Below, piece by piece: positions 7,939-16,082 of a stretch of 37,836 nt of DNA (position 1 is the first letter of the stretch; every line of letters begins with the position of its first letter). Both the position numbers and the translations under genes were made by a program. This DNA is from a virus. The DNA is taken from positions 1 to 37,836 of the IMG/VR virus record IMGVR_UViG_3300045999_004797, one strand, 5' to 3'. Under the pieces are notes generated by a model. The model saw nothing but the letters and a program-made list of their open reading frames with translations, made no database searches and was not told the origin of the DNA.

Positions 7939-9079
7939 TTTAGTTAAAGACACTATCGATAAAGAAGATATTGACGACCTAATAAGTTGGTTGTCAACTA
8001 ACCCTAAATTAACTAAAGGACCCTTAACTGTTAAGTTTGAGGAAGAATGGTCTAAGTGGTTAGGTGTTAAATATTCCGTTTTTGTTAATTCTGGTTCATC
8101 TGCAAATTTAGCGGCAATATATTCTTTAATATTATCGGGTAAATTAAAAAATAATAAAATTGTAGTACCATCGGTTTCTTGGGTTACAACCGTAACACCA
8201 GCAATACAATTAGGTTTGAATCCTATTTTATGTGAATGTGATAAAGATAATTTAGGTTTAGACATAGACCATTTAAAAAAAATAATAATAGACGAATCCC
8301 CATCGGCAATAATTTTAGTTCACGTATTAGGTATACCAAATCATATGGACGAAATTATAAAATTATGTAAAGATAACGACATTAAATTAATTGAGGATAC
8401 ATGTGAATCTATTGGTTCAAAATATAAAGATAAAATGTTGGGCACTATTGGAGACCTGTCAACGTTTTCGTTTTATTTTGGTCACCATATATCAACTATT
8501 GAGGGTGGGATGATATCTACAAATAATGAAGAATTATATCATATATTACTATCAATTAGGTCTCATGGGTGGGATAGGGATTTACCGATAGAAAAACAAA
8601 AAAAATTAAGAAAAAAACATAAAGTTAATGATTTTAGGGCATTATATACATTTTATTATCCAGGATTTAATCTAAGATCAACAGATTTACAGGCATTTTT
8701 AGGATTAAACCAATTAAAAAAAATTGATGATATAGTTAAAAATAGAAATAAAAATTTTTTAAAGTATAAAAAAGAAATAAAAAATAATTTTTGGTCGGTA
8801 TCCGAACCAAAAGGGTCTTACGTTTCAAACTTTTCATTTCCTATAATAACAAAAAATATTGAGTCTTTAACTTCAGAATTAATTAAAAATGGAATAGAAT
8901 GTAGACCTTTAATATGTGGTTCAATTAACGAACACCCTTTTTGGTATGAGAGGTATGAAAAAAAAGATTTTAAAAATGCTAAATTAGTACATGAGTACGG
9001 TTTATACATACCAAATAATCACCAAATGACTGATAATGAATTGGATTTAATAATAAAAATAGTAAATAACAATATATGA
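7919..9079 (+). CDS. DegT/DnrJ-fold PLP enzyme with catalytic His replacing Lys; ColD-like GDP-4-keto-6-deoxymannose 3-dehydratase
   Basis: This 386-residue protein of the DegT/DnrJ/EryC1/StrS aminotransferase fold shows 'FVNSGSSANLAAI', 'VPSVSWVTTVTPA', 'KLIEDTCESIGSKY' and 'GTIGDLSTFSFYFGHHISTI', then 'EGGM'. In ordinary family members the motif reads SFYP-x-K, with Lys forming the internal PLP aldimine. Here His189 (codon 8483-8485) occupies that position. Established knowledge: ColD of colitose synthesis and the related E1/RfbH dehydrases use His instead of Lys and remove the C3' hydroxyl rather than transaminate. ColD is almost the same length, with its His at 188. The next gene encodes GDP-mannose 4,6-dehydratase, which makes the ColD substrate. 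I infer GDP-3,6-dideoxyhexose formation. Confidence 0.85.
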   Translation: MTYKTINLVKDTIDKEDIDDLISWLSTNPKLTKGPLTVKFEEEWSKWLGVKYSVFVNSGSSANLAAIYSLILSGKLKNNKIVVPSVSWVTTVTPAIQLGLNPILCECDKDNLGLDIDHLKKIIIDESPSAIILVHVLGIPNHMDEIIKLCKDNDIKLIEDTCESIGSKYKDKMLGTIGDLSTFSFYFGHHISTIEGGMISTNNEELYHILLSIRSHGWDRDLPIEKQKKLRKKHKVNDFRALYTFYYPGFNLRSTDLQAFLGLNQLKKIDDIVKNRNKNFLKYKKEIKNNFWSVSEPKGSYVSNFSFPIITKNIESLTSELIKNGIECRPLICGSINEHPFWYERYEKKDFKNAKLVHEYGLYIPNNHQMTDNELDLIIKIVNNNI

Positions 9080-10053
9080 AAAAGGCACTTATAACAGGAA
9101 TAAATGGTCAAGACGGTTCTTATCTTGCAGAATTTTTGGTTGATAAAGGGTATGAAGTTTGGGGTACGGTTAAAAGAAATTCAGTATCGGAAACTCAATC
9201 ATCTAGAATAGAAAAATTAAGATTAGGTAATAAAGTTAAATTAGAATATTCCGATCTTACAGATATGGCGTCTTTAATTAGTGTATTACAAAAATCACAA
9301 CCAGATGAAGTATATAATTTAGCGGCACAATCTCACGTAAGGGTTAGCTTTGACCAACCAATATATACAGTAAACGCAACAGGGATGGGGACATTAAATT
9401 TATTGGAGGCTGTTAGAATGGTATCCCCGCATTCAAAAATATATCAAGCATCATCGTCAGAAATGTTTGGTAATAACATAGATAGTGATGGGTACCAAAG
9501 AGAAACCACCCCTATGAGTCCAGTATCTCCATACGGATGTGCAAAAGTATTTTCATATAACATTTGTAGAAACTATAGGAACTCATATGGAATGAAAATA
9601 TGGAATGGTATATTATTTAATCATGAATCTCCAAGACGAGGAACTAACTTTGTAACTAATAAAGTCGTAAAAGCTGCGGTTAGAATTAGTTTAGGGTTAC
9701 AGGATAATTTACATTTAGGTAACCTTGACGCAACAAGGGATTGGGGTCACGCAAAAGATTATGTGGAAGCAATGTGGTTAATGTTACAGTCAGAAAAACC
9801 AGATGATTATGTGTGTGCAACAGGGATATCTCATTCAGTAAAAGACCTATGTGAATATACTTTTTCTAAATTGGGTTTAGATTTTAGAAATTATGTTATT
9901 GTTGATGAAAAACATTTTAGACCCGAAGAATTGGAAAATTTAAAAGGAGATTCGTCTAAACTTACAAATGAATTAAATTGGAAACCAAAGTACACATTTG
10001 AAACGATGTTAGATGAAATGATTCAATACTGGTTAGAATATTATGGAAAATAA
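9076..10053 (+). CDS. gmd: GDP-mannose 4,6-dehydratase
   Basis: At 325 residues it is normal for bacterial and phage Gmd. The NADP loop TGINGQDGS is at 7-15, NLAAQSHV at 81-88, the SSSEMFG catalytic segment at 126-132, and YGCAK with Tyr153 and Lys157. 'NHESPRRG' and 'ATRDWGHAKDYVEAMW' are nearly invariant in the family. It converts GDP-D-mannose to GDP-4-keto-6-deoxy-D-mannose in the cytoplasm, the shared precursor of GDP-L-fucose, GDP-perosamine and GDP-colitose. Upstream is the ColD-like dehydratase (4-base overlap); downstream is the Fcl/ColC-like gene (11-base overlap). All three steps are thus translated together. Confidence 0.95.
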   Translation: MKKALITGINGQDGSYLAEFLVDKGYEVWGTVKRNSVSETQSSRIEKLRLGNKVKLEYSDLTDMASLISVLQKSQPDEVYNLAAQSHVRVSFDQPIYTVNATGMGTLNLLEAVRMVSPHSKIYQASSSEMFGNNIDSDGYQRETTPMSPVSPYGCAKVFSYNICRNYRNSYGMKIWNGILFNHESPRRGTNFVTNKVVKAAVRISLGLQDNLHLGNLDATRDWGHAKDYVEAMWLMLQSEKPDDYVCATGISHSVKDLCEYTFSKLGLDFRNYVIVDEKHFRPEELENLKGDSSKLTNELNWKPKYTFETMLDEMIQYWLEYYGK

Positions 10054-10957
10054 AATACTAGTTACGGGAGGTTACGGTCTTGTTGGTTCAGAGTTTAGTA
10101 AACCTAACTTTATACCCCTATCCTCAAATGAATCGGACCTAAGAATACGAGAAGATGTGGATAAGGTATTAGAAACTATTGAGTTTAGTAGTATAATTCA
10201 TTGTGCGGGTAAAGTTGGTGGTCTTGGGGGTAATATGAATAACAAAGGTCAATTTTTTTATGATAACATAATGATGAATACAAATGTTATTGAATCCGCC
10301 AGAGTACACGGAATAAAAAATTTAGTATCGTTTTTATCGACATGTATTTTTCCAAATGACGTAGAATACCCACTTACAGAATCAAAAATACATCTTGGTC
10401 CTCCTCATTTTTCAAACGACGCTTACGCATATGCAAAAAGGATGGCTGACGTTCAAATTCGAGCATATAAAGAAGAATATGGATTAAATTATAAATCGGT
10501 CATACCAACAAATATTTATGGACCTAATGATAATTATGATATTGTTAATGGTCACGTAATACCTTCTTTAATTCATAAATGTTACTTAGCAAGAGAAAAT
10601 AAAACCGATTTTGAAATATGGGGGACAGGTAAACCATTAAGAGAATTTATTTTTAGTAGAGACGTGGCGAAACTAACGGAATGGGTTTTAGATAACTATA
10701 ATGAAAACGAACCAATAATATTATCAACATCAGAAGAAATTTCAATAAAAGATATTACAGATGTTATTGTTGAATTAATGAATTTTAAAGGTGAAGTCAA
10801 GTGGAATAATTCAAAACCTGACGGACAGTTTAGAAAACCAAGTGATAATAGTAAGATTAAACATTATCTACCCGATTTTAAATTTACACCACTATATGAC
10901 GGATTAAAAGAAACTATTGAATATTTTGAAAAAAACTATAATGTTATAAGAAAATAA
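10043..10957 (+). CDS. GDP-L-fucose synthase / GDP-colitose synthase family epimerase-reductase (Fcl/ColC)
   Basis: This 304-residue extended SDR starts with the NADP loop VTGGYGLVG at 7-15. It has 'HCAGKVGGLGGNM', 'STCIFP' (99-104, Ser/Thr and Cys), 'AYAYAKRM' with Tyr128 and Lys132, and 'NGHVIPSL' with His171. Cys and His at these positions act as the epimerisation acid/base in E. coli Fcl. The family does the 3,5-epimerisation and 4-reduction of GDP-4-keto-6-deoxymannose to GDP-L-fucose. ColC acts similarly, as a 5-epimerase and 4-reductase, on the product of ColD. Sequence alone does not tell Fcl from ColC, but the adjacent His-type ColD-like gene favours a colitose-like product. Confidence 0.88.
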   Translation: MENKILVTGGYGLVGSEFSKPNFIPLSSNESDLRIREDVDKVLETIEFSSIIHCAGKVGGLGGNMNNKGQFFYDNIMMNTNVIESARVHGIKNLVSFLSTCIFPNDVEYPLTESKIHLGPPHFSNDAYAYAKRMADVQIRAYKEEYGLNYKSVIPTNIYGPNDNYDIVNGHVIPSLIHKCYLARENKTDFEIWGTGKPLREFIFSRDVAKLTEWVLDNYNENEPIILSTSEEISIKDITDVIVELMNFKGEVKWNNSKPDGQFRKPSDNSKIKHYLPDFKFTPLYDGLKETIEYFEKNYNVIRK

Positions 10958-10958
10958 T

Positions 10959-11405
10959 ATGAGTAATAAAAAAATTGTTGGTATAACATGTAGTACTTTT
11001 GATTTACTACATACTGGTCACATTATTATGTTAGAAGAATGTAAAAAATATTGTGATTACTTAATTTGTGCAATACAAAATGACCCCACTATTGATAGAC
11101 CAGAAAAAAACAAACCCGTACAATCCATAGTCGCAAGATACATTCAGTTGGATGCGGTTAAATATGTAGATAAAATCATACCATATAACACAGAAAAAGA
11201 ATTGATTGAGATTTTTAGTTCATTAGATTTAGACGTTAGAATTATTGGGGAGGATTATAAAAGTGAAAATTTCACAGCAAAAGACATTTGTCAAAAAAGA
11301 GACATTAAAATAATATACAACAAAAGAGACCATGACTACTCAACGAGTAATTTAAGAAATAAAATTTATAATATTGAATATAAAAAAAGATTTGTTACTA
11401 ATTAA
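10959..11405 (+). CDS. HxGH-family nucleotidylyltransferase (TagD/HldE C-domain-like)
   Basis: This 148-residue protein has the HIGH-type motif HTGH at 18-21 in 'FDLLHTGHIIMLEECKK', a central 'DVRIIGEDYKSENF', and near the C-terminus YSTSNLR at 127-133, the equivalent of the ISTSxLR nucleotide-binding motif. Glycerol-3-phosphate cytidylyltransferase and the nucleotidyl domain of heptose enzyme HldE share this layout. It would activate a sugar or polyol phosphate with CTP, ATP or GTP. With the GmhA-like isomerase and small HAD phosphatase it could complete a heptose-like activation path, although no kinase is visible. It is the last gene of the sugar run, with 1 base to the gene before and 2 to the PhoH gene after. 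Confidence 0.85.
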   Translation: MSNKKIVGITCSTFDLLHTGHIIMLEECKKYCDYLICAIQNDPTIDRPEKNKPVQSIVARYIQLDAVKYVDKIIPYNTEKELIEIFSSLDLDVRIIGEDYKSENFTAKDICQKRDIKIIYNKRDHDYSTSNLRNKIYNIEYKKRFVTN

Positions 11406-11407
11406 GT

Positions 11408-12145
11408 ATGACAAGAAAAAAACCAATCCAAACGCAAAATGATGACCAAGAGTCAAAACCATTTTCAAAAAAAGATTTTATAAATTCAATTATTAAGAAA
11501 AAACAAAAAAACAAGTTTTTAACTGAAAATCAAGAAGAGTATTATAATTTACTTAGAAACAATCAAATCACTATTTGTTCAGGACCTGCAGGTGTTGGTA
11601 AATCTTATATTGCAATGAAGGCCGCTGTAGATTTGTTAATGGATCAAAATAACCATTATGAAAAATTGGTTATTGTTAGACCGGCAGTTGAGGCCGAAGA
11701 AAAACTCGGATCACTACCAGGAAACCTTGAGGAAAAATTGGACCCGTATATCTTCCCATCTTATTACTTACTTAATAAAATTATCGGTAAAGATGCTCGT
11801 GAAAGATTAAAAGATGCGGAAATTATTGAAGTATTTGCTTTAGCATACATGAGAGGGATGAATATTGACAACACCATTCTTATATTTGAAGAAGCTCAGA
11901 ATTCAAGCCCAAATCAAATGAAATTACTATTGACAAGAATTGGGTTTAATAGTAAATTCTTTATATCGGGAGATATTGAACAAACTGACCGATACAAAGA
12001 TAAAAAACATTCGGGACTTTATGACGCCATTCAAAAGTTTAAAGACGTTCATGATGTTGGGGTTTTTGAATTTGGTGATGGTGATGTTGTTAGAAATCCT
12101 TTGATAAGTAAAATATTAAAAAAATATGAAGAGAATAGGGATTGA
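11408..12145 (+). CDS. phoH: PhoH-like P-loop ATPase
   Basis: This 245-residue protein has Walker A GPAGVGKS at 59-66, then 'VIVRPAVEAEEKLGSLPG', a Walker B-like 'ILIFEEAQN' (157-165) with Glu-Glu in place of the usual Asp-Glu, and a sensor 'FFISGDIEQTD' at 184-194. This is the standard PhoH-like core seen in very many marine T4-like phages. The first 35 residues are a Lys-rich extension. The biochemical role in phages is not established; an RNA helicase or nucleotide-stress role is suggested from the PhoH/PhoH2 family. It overlaps the following gene by 20 bases. Confidence 0.92.
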   Translation: MTRKKPIQTQNDDQESKPFSKKDFINSIIKKKQKNKFLTENQEEYYNLLRNNQITICSGPAGVGKSYIAMKAAVDLLMDQNNHYEKLVIVRPAVEAEEKLGSLPGNLEEKLDPYIFPSYYLLNKIIGKDARERLKDAEIIEVFALAYMRGMNIDNTILIFEEAQNSSPNQMKLLLTRIGFNSKFFISGDIEQTDRYKDKKHSGLYDAIQKFKDVHDVGVFEFGDGDVVRNPLISKILKKYEENRD

Positions 12146-12776
12146 AATTAATGGGGTTTTAAGAGACACTATTGGTAAATTTACTCAGTTGTATGAAAAA
12201 CATATGATAGATGAAAATTCCGAGTACTCAAAAACTTTTGATGTTGATATCTCAGGTAATACTAAAGAAATAATTTCTTCTGAAGTATTTGAATATGAAA
12301 TATTAAGTGATGTAACGTCATTGGATTTAATGAATCATTTTAGGTTTAAGGATGAGGATGAGTTATATTCTTTTATGTATGAAGATTTTGCTATGCAAAT
12401 TTTTGGTCACGCCGGATCAACAGAAACTTTTTCATTTAACGATTTAAATGAAATATATTTAAAATATAGAGAAACTAACGAACTACTTATAGTCTCAGAT
12501 GAAATGGGTAAATCAAAACCATCATCACTATTTTTTCTATCTAAATTTGGATGCCAGATAGAAAAAATAAAATTTTATTCAAATTCAACCTTAAATACGA
12601 TGTGGAACGAGGTTGATATCCTATTAACCTCAAACCCAAACTTAATTACAAATAAACCAAAAGATAAAACTGTTGTTAAATATATAACACAGTATAATAA
12701 TCAAATTGACTGTGAATATGAAATTGAATCGTTAAAGCAGTTTGATTTAATAATTGAAAAGCTTAAACAATGTTAA
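12126..12776 (+). CDS. Degenerate HAD-like protein, conserved hypothetical
   Basis: The 216-residue protein opens 'MKRIGIEINGVLRDT', which has the shape of HAD motif I (hhhDxDGVLxDT). The nucleophile position is Glu7 and the second Asp position is Asn9. A later stretch 'LLIVSDEMGKSKPSSLFFLSKFG' resembles HAD motif II/III (Ser after a hydrophobic strand, then Lys and helix), and 'NEVDILLTSNPNLI' sits where motif IV would be but lacks a DD pair. It is therefore probably a HAD fold without phosphatase chemistry, or with altered chemistry. It starts 20 bases inside PhoH and ends 7 bases inside the next gene. Function unknown. Confidence 0.6.
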   Translation: MKRIGIEINGVLRDTIGKFTQLYEKHMIDENSEYSKTFDVDISGNTKEIISSEVFEYEILSDVTSLDLMNHFRFKDEDELYSFMYEDFAMQIFGHAGSTETFSFNDLNEIYLKYRETNELLIVSDEMGKSKPSSLFFLSKFGCQIEKIKFYSNSTLNTMWNEVDILLTSNPNLITNKPKDKTVVKYITQYNNQIDCEYEIESLKQFDLIIEKLKQC

Positions 12777-13051
12777 AATTTTTAGGAGAGAACTGGTACA
12801 TAGACATTAATGAGATAGAAAAGACAACTACTTTAGATTCGTCTTTTTTAACTTTTACCGATAGTGGATCAACAGAACCACAAATTAGTGTCACAAAATA
12901 TGAAATAATTAAAAGCCTTATTGAGGTTCTTTTAACTGAACGAGAAGAAGTTGATGAAAATTTAGGTATTCATGGATCAAAAAATTTAACAATACCATTT
13001 AAATTTGCATTTAATACACTATTAATAAACAATATACTAAAAAATCTATAA
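12770..13051 (+). CDS. Small hypothetical protein
   Basis: This 93-residue protein opens 'MLKFLGENWYIDI' and contains a polar 'TFTDSGSTEPQISVTKYEI' segment, followed by two helices. The composition is soluble, with no membrane segment, Cys cluster or recognised motif. It overlaps the degenerate HAD gene by 7 bases and is followed after 1 base by a glycosyltransferase gene, so it is very likely translated as part of that operon. I do not recognise a family and assign no function. Confidence 0.65.
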   Translation: MLKFLGENWYIDINEIEKTTTLDSSFLTFTDSGSTEPQISVTKYEIIKSLIEVLLTEREEVDENLGIHGSKNLTIPFKFAFNTLLINNILKNL

Positions 13052-13052
13052 A

Positions 13053-14117
13053 ATGGAAGTAGACAAAATTGAAAAAATTGAATCCTCAATTAAAACATTA
13101 GAGGAAAAAAATGCTAGAATTTACTTTTTAGTCCAAGACACTAAAGGTAACCCAATGGCAAGTATTAGACATATCTACGATATGGCGTTAACTTTAAAAA
13201 ATTCAGGTTATAATCCTATAATTATTCATGAAACTGCCGAATATAAAGGTGTTGGGGAATGGTTGGGTGAAGAATATATGGAGTTACCTCATCAGGTAAT
13301 TGAAGGGCAAAACCTTGCAATATCTCCTGAAGATTTTATTGTGATTCCTGAAATATATGGTCACGTCATGGAACAGATTAAAACCTTTGTTTGTGGTAAA
13401 ATTGTTTTATGTCAAGCATATGACCACATGTTAGAAACACTACCTCCTGGAGTTAATTGGCAACAATATGGATTCTATAAATGTATTACCACAACTGAAA
13501 CACAAAAAAAATACATTAACGACATTATGAAAAATGTTAGTACTGATGTATTAACACCAAACATTCCTGAGGAGTTCTTTAAAAAAGATAAACCATCTAA
13601 ACCAATTATTGCGATTCACACTAGAGAACCTAGAGACACTGCAAAAATAATTAAGACCTTCTATTTAAAATATCCACAATATAGATGGATTACATTTAGA
13701 GATATGAGAGGGATTACACAAAAAGATTTTGCAAAATTTTTAAGAGAATCTTTTGTTTCTGTTTGGGTTGATAATGAGTCAGGGTTTGGTACTTTCCCTA
13801 TTGAGTCTATGGTTTCAGGAACCCCAGTAATCGGTAAGGTACCTTCACTTAAACCTGAATGGTTATCAGAAGAGAATGGTATTTGGACTTACCATTTTAA
13901 TGAGATTGTTGACATCATTGCTAACTACACACAAAGTTGGTTAGAGGATGGTATCTCAGAAGACCTTTACTCAAGTATGGAAAAAATGACAGTTGAGTTT
14001 AAAAATGAAATTAACTTTAAAAACAATTTAGTTAATTTATTTGATGATTATTTTACAAAAAGAAAAAATTTGTTCTCAGAACAATTAGAAAAAATAAAAG
14101 TAACAGAAGAAAAATAA
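13053..14117 (+). CDS. GT-B type glycosyltransferase (GT4-like)
   Basis: At 354 residues this has a plausible two-domain GT-B layout. The N-terminal half contains 'IYFLVQDTKGNPMASIRH', 'MALTLKNSGYNPIIIHE' and 'LCQAYDHM'. The C-terminal half has 'IIAIHTREPRDTAK', then the acceptor/donor signature 'VDNESGFGTFPIESMVSGTPVIG', quoted here as its key residues E(SGFG), F-P-I-E-S-M and G-T-P-V-I. That segment corresponds to the E-x7-E / G(T/V)PVI region of GT4-type enzymes. The sugar donor is unknown. It lies 1 base before another glycosyltransferase gene and just upstream of the late sigma gene. Possible targets are virion proteins, DNA or host glycans; the sequence does not decide. Confidence 0.78.
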   Translation: MEVDKIEKIESSIKTLEEKNARIYFLVQDTKGNPMASIRHIYDMALTLKNSGYNPIIIHETAEYKGVGEWLGEEYMELPHQVIEGQNLAISPEDFIVIPEIYGHVMEQIKTFVCGKIVLCQAYDHMLETLPPGVNWQQYGFYKCITTTETQKKYINDIMKNVSTDVLTPNIPEEFFKKDKPSKPIIAIHTREPRDTAKIIKTFYLKYPQYRWITFRDMRGITQKDFAKFLRESFVSVWVDNESGFGTFPIESMVSGTPVIGKVPSLKPEWLSEENGIWTYHFNEIVDIIANYTQSWLEDGISEDLYSSMEKMTVEFKNEINFKNNLVNLFDDYFTKRKNLFSEQLEKIKVTEEK

Positions 14118-14118
14118 T

Positions 14119-14937
14119 ATGAATATGGAAGAGAAAGATATGTTTGACGTGTCGGTAATTTTACCGATTAATACTTCATTTAGTAAAGACTTTGATGACT
14201 TATTTGAAAGATCAATTAAGTCATTAAAAAACCAATCAGTGAATGTTAATGAATTAATAATTGTTCATTCAAAAGATGAAACACTTAAAAATAAATTATC
14301 CTCTTTTGATTTTGAAGGGTTGAATGTCATTAAAGTTGAAAACGAAGGTGATATTGATTTTGCATCTCAAGTTAATTTGGGAGTTAAAAGTGCAAAAAGT
14401 AAGTGGGTATCATTTTTAGAATTTGATGATGAGTACTCAGCAATTTGGTTTAAAAATGTAAAGAGATATGTTGACTCATATTCCGATTACGATGGGTTTT
14501 TACCTTTGGTTGTTGATACGGATGAGAAAGGGGTATTTGCTGGATTCACAAATGAGGCAACGTTTGCTGTTAGTATGAATTCTGAGATGGGAATTTTAAC
14601 AAATGAATTGTTAAGTAATTACCAAAATTTCCAATCAAGTGGAATGGTTGTTAGGAAATCCCTTTTTGAAGATTGTGGTGGGTTTAAACCATCATTTAAA
14701 TTAACTTTTGTGTACGAATTTTTATTAAGGTTAACTTATAATTCATCTAAAATTATGACGATTCCAAGAATTGGGTATAAACACATGAATATGAGAGAAG
14801 GGTCAATTTTTTGGGATTATAAATTTGGTGATGAAAAGGTAAGTGATAATGAGGTTTCGTTTTGGTTGGAGACGGCAAAAAAAGAACATTTTTTTACCTC
14901 TGATAGAAACATAAAGTATGAACCATCAGAAGTTTAA
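14119..14937 (+). CDS. GT-A (GT2-like) glycosyltransferase
   Basis: This 272-residue protein starts with the GT2 pattern 'DVSVILPINTSF', 'FERSIKSLKNQ' and 'ELIIVHSKDET', then 'ASQVNLGVKSAKSKWVSFLEFDDEYS'. Asp103-Asp104 stand where the metal-binding DxD of GT2 enzymes lies. Later 'SSGMVVRKSLFEDCGGFKPSF' matches the GT2 acceptor loop, with the Gly-Gly-Phe typical of O-antigen and capsule transferases. It would add a sugar from an NDP donor with inversion. It follows the GT-B gene after 1 base and overlaps the sigma gene as TAATG. Its acceptor is unknown. Confidence 0.8.
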   Translation: MNMEEKDMFDVSVILPINTSFSKDFDDLFERSIKSLKNQSVNVNELIIVHSKDETLKNKLSSFDFEGLNVIKVENEGDIDFASQVNLGVKSAKSKWVSFLEFDDEYSAIWFKNVKRYVDSYSDYDGFLPLVVDTDEKGVFAGFTNEATFAVSMNSEMGILTNELLSNYQNFQSSGMVVRKSLFEDCGGFKPSFKLTFVYEFLLRLTYNSSKIMTIPRIGYKHMNMREGSIFWDYKFGDEKVSDNEVSFWLETAKKEHFFTSDRNIKYEPSEV

Positions 14938-15683
14938 TGGTAGTTATTGACCAAAATGAAAACGAACAAAGTGAATTAAATAAGACGAGTAAACCAAAAA
15001 AAGCTAATTATTTTGATACTCGTGAGGAAGAAGCGGTTAAATTATATATAACCGCAGAAACCAAAGAAGAAAAAGACGTAATATATAATGAATATCTAAG
15101 GGAACCATTAAACAAAATGATTGAGTCCATTATCAGAAGGTATAAATTATATAGAAAGGATATGGCCTTTGAGGATAATCATTCCGATACCCATTCTTTT
15201 TTAATGACTAAAGTAGATAAGTTTAAGCCGGCTAAAAACAAGAAGGCCTATTCTTATTTTGGTACTATTTGTAAAAATTATCTTATGGGTCAAATACAAA
15301 AAGACCAAAAAGATATGAATAGAAAAGTATCGTACGAAGACATATCAGTAACTTTGGAAAATAGACCAGATATGGTTTATTATTTAGAATTTGAAAAACT
15401 TGATGCCGAGAAAATAATAGAGATTTTTTTAAAAGATTTAAGGAATCACGTTTCAAATAAAGTTGAAAACGAAAATGAACTTAAACTTGGTCATGCGTTA
15501 ATTGAACTTTTTGATAACTATGGTAATATTTTTATTGGTAATGACAATAATAAATTTAATAAAAATATTGTATTACTCTCTTTAAGAGAGATGACTAACT
15601 TAAACACTAAAGAGATAAGAATATATTTAAAAAAATTTAAAATTCTTTATTTAGAAACATTAAAAAGAATTCATAACGAATAA
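14937..15683 (+). CDS. Sigma-70-like factor, T4 gp55-like late sigma
   Basis: This 248-residue protein has a region that reads like sigma region 2: 'YNEYLREPLNKMIESIIRRYKL', given here by its key part LREPLNKMIESIIRRY, then 'DTHSFLMTKVDKFKPAKNKK', 'AYSYFGTICKNYLMGQIQK' and 'DQKDMNRKVSY'. The AY-x-YF-x(8)-L-x(3)-I-x-K pattern is shared by T4 gp55 and its relatives in marine T4-like phages. The C-terminal part has a helix-rich 'LREMTNLNTKEIRIYLKKFK' that could act as a region 4-like helix-turn-helix. It would direct host RNA polymerase to phage late promoters. Notably, the ATATTTATA start-site motif appears only downstream of this gene. The start overlaps the previous stop (TAATG). Confidence 0.7.
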   Translation: MVVIDQNENEQSELNKTSKPKKANYFDTREEEAVKLYITAETKEEKDVIYNEYLREPLNKMIESIIRRYKLYRKDMAFEDNHSDTHSFLMTKVDKFKPAKNKKAYSYFGTICKNYLMGQIQKDQKDMNRKVSYEDISVTLENRPDMVYYLEFEKLDAEKIIEIFLKDLRNHVSNKVENENELKLGHALIELFDNYGNIFIGNDNNKFNKNIVLLSLREMTNLNTKEIRIYLKKFKILYLETLKRIHNE

Positions 15684-15697
15684 AAACCAAAAAAAAA

Positions 15698-15706
15698 ATA
15701 TTTATA
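15698..15706 (+). promoter_or_regulatory. ATATTTATA motif before the 15710 gene
   Basis: This is an exact ATATTTATA ending 3 bases before the ATG at 15710, in the 26-base gap after the sigma factor gene. It is the first of a set of identical or near-identical sites before structural genes on both strands. It may be a late promoter element or an initiation-region signal. Confidence 0.5.
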
Positions 15707-15709
15707 GTT

Positions 15710-16081
15710 ATGAACAGACAAAGAAAGAAAGAAATATCGTTAAATAAAGATTCTGTTCTTGCATTAATGCAAGAAATTTATAATGAACTTGTTGAGCAAA
15801 GGTCTACCGCTATAAGAATCCAAAATAAAATGTTAGCTCTGTTAAAAGACCCTGAGGATATGACATTAATTGGTCCTGTAATTAAGGAACAACAAAAAAT
15901 AATTAATGACACCATAGAAAAAAAATTAACTCTATCTAAACTACAATCAACCATTTGGGAAAAATCAAACAACTCTAAGGAGGAGTCTTTCAGTCTTTCA
16001 GATATGGACGATGACGTTTTACAAAATTTAATTAAAAAGGACGTAGATAATAGTAATAATCAAAAATATAGCTTAGATTAA
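15710..16081 (+). CDS. Hypothetical coiled-coil protein
   Basis: This 123-residue, highly charged and helical protein has heptad-like stretches in 'LALMQEIYNELVEQRSTAIRIQ' (abridged to its first part LALMQEIYNELVEQR) and 'IIKEQQKIINDTIEKKL'. It ends with an acidic, Ser/Asn-rich tail. No known domain is recognised. It is the first gene after the sigma gene and is preceded by an ATATTTATA motif. The next gene, a large structural protein, starts 1 base after the stop. It may be a tail or baseplate assembly factor, by position only. Confidence 0.65.
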   Translation: MNRQRKKEISLNKDSVLALMQEIYNELVEQRSTAIRIQNKMLALLKDPEDMTLIGPVIKEQQKIINDTIEKKLTLSKLQSTIWEKSNNSKEESFSLSDMDDDVLQNLIKKDVDNSNNQKYSLD

Positions 16082-16082
16082 T

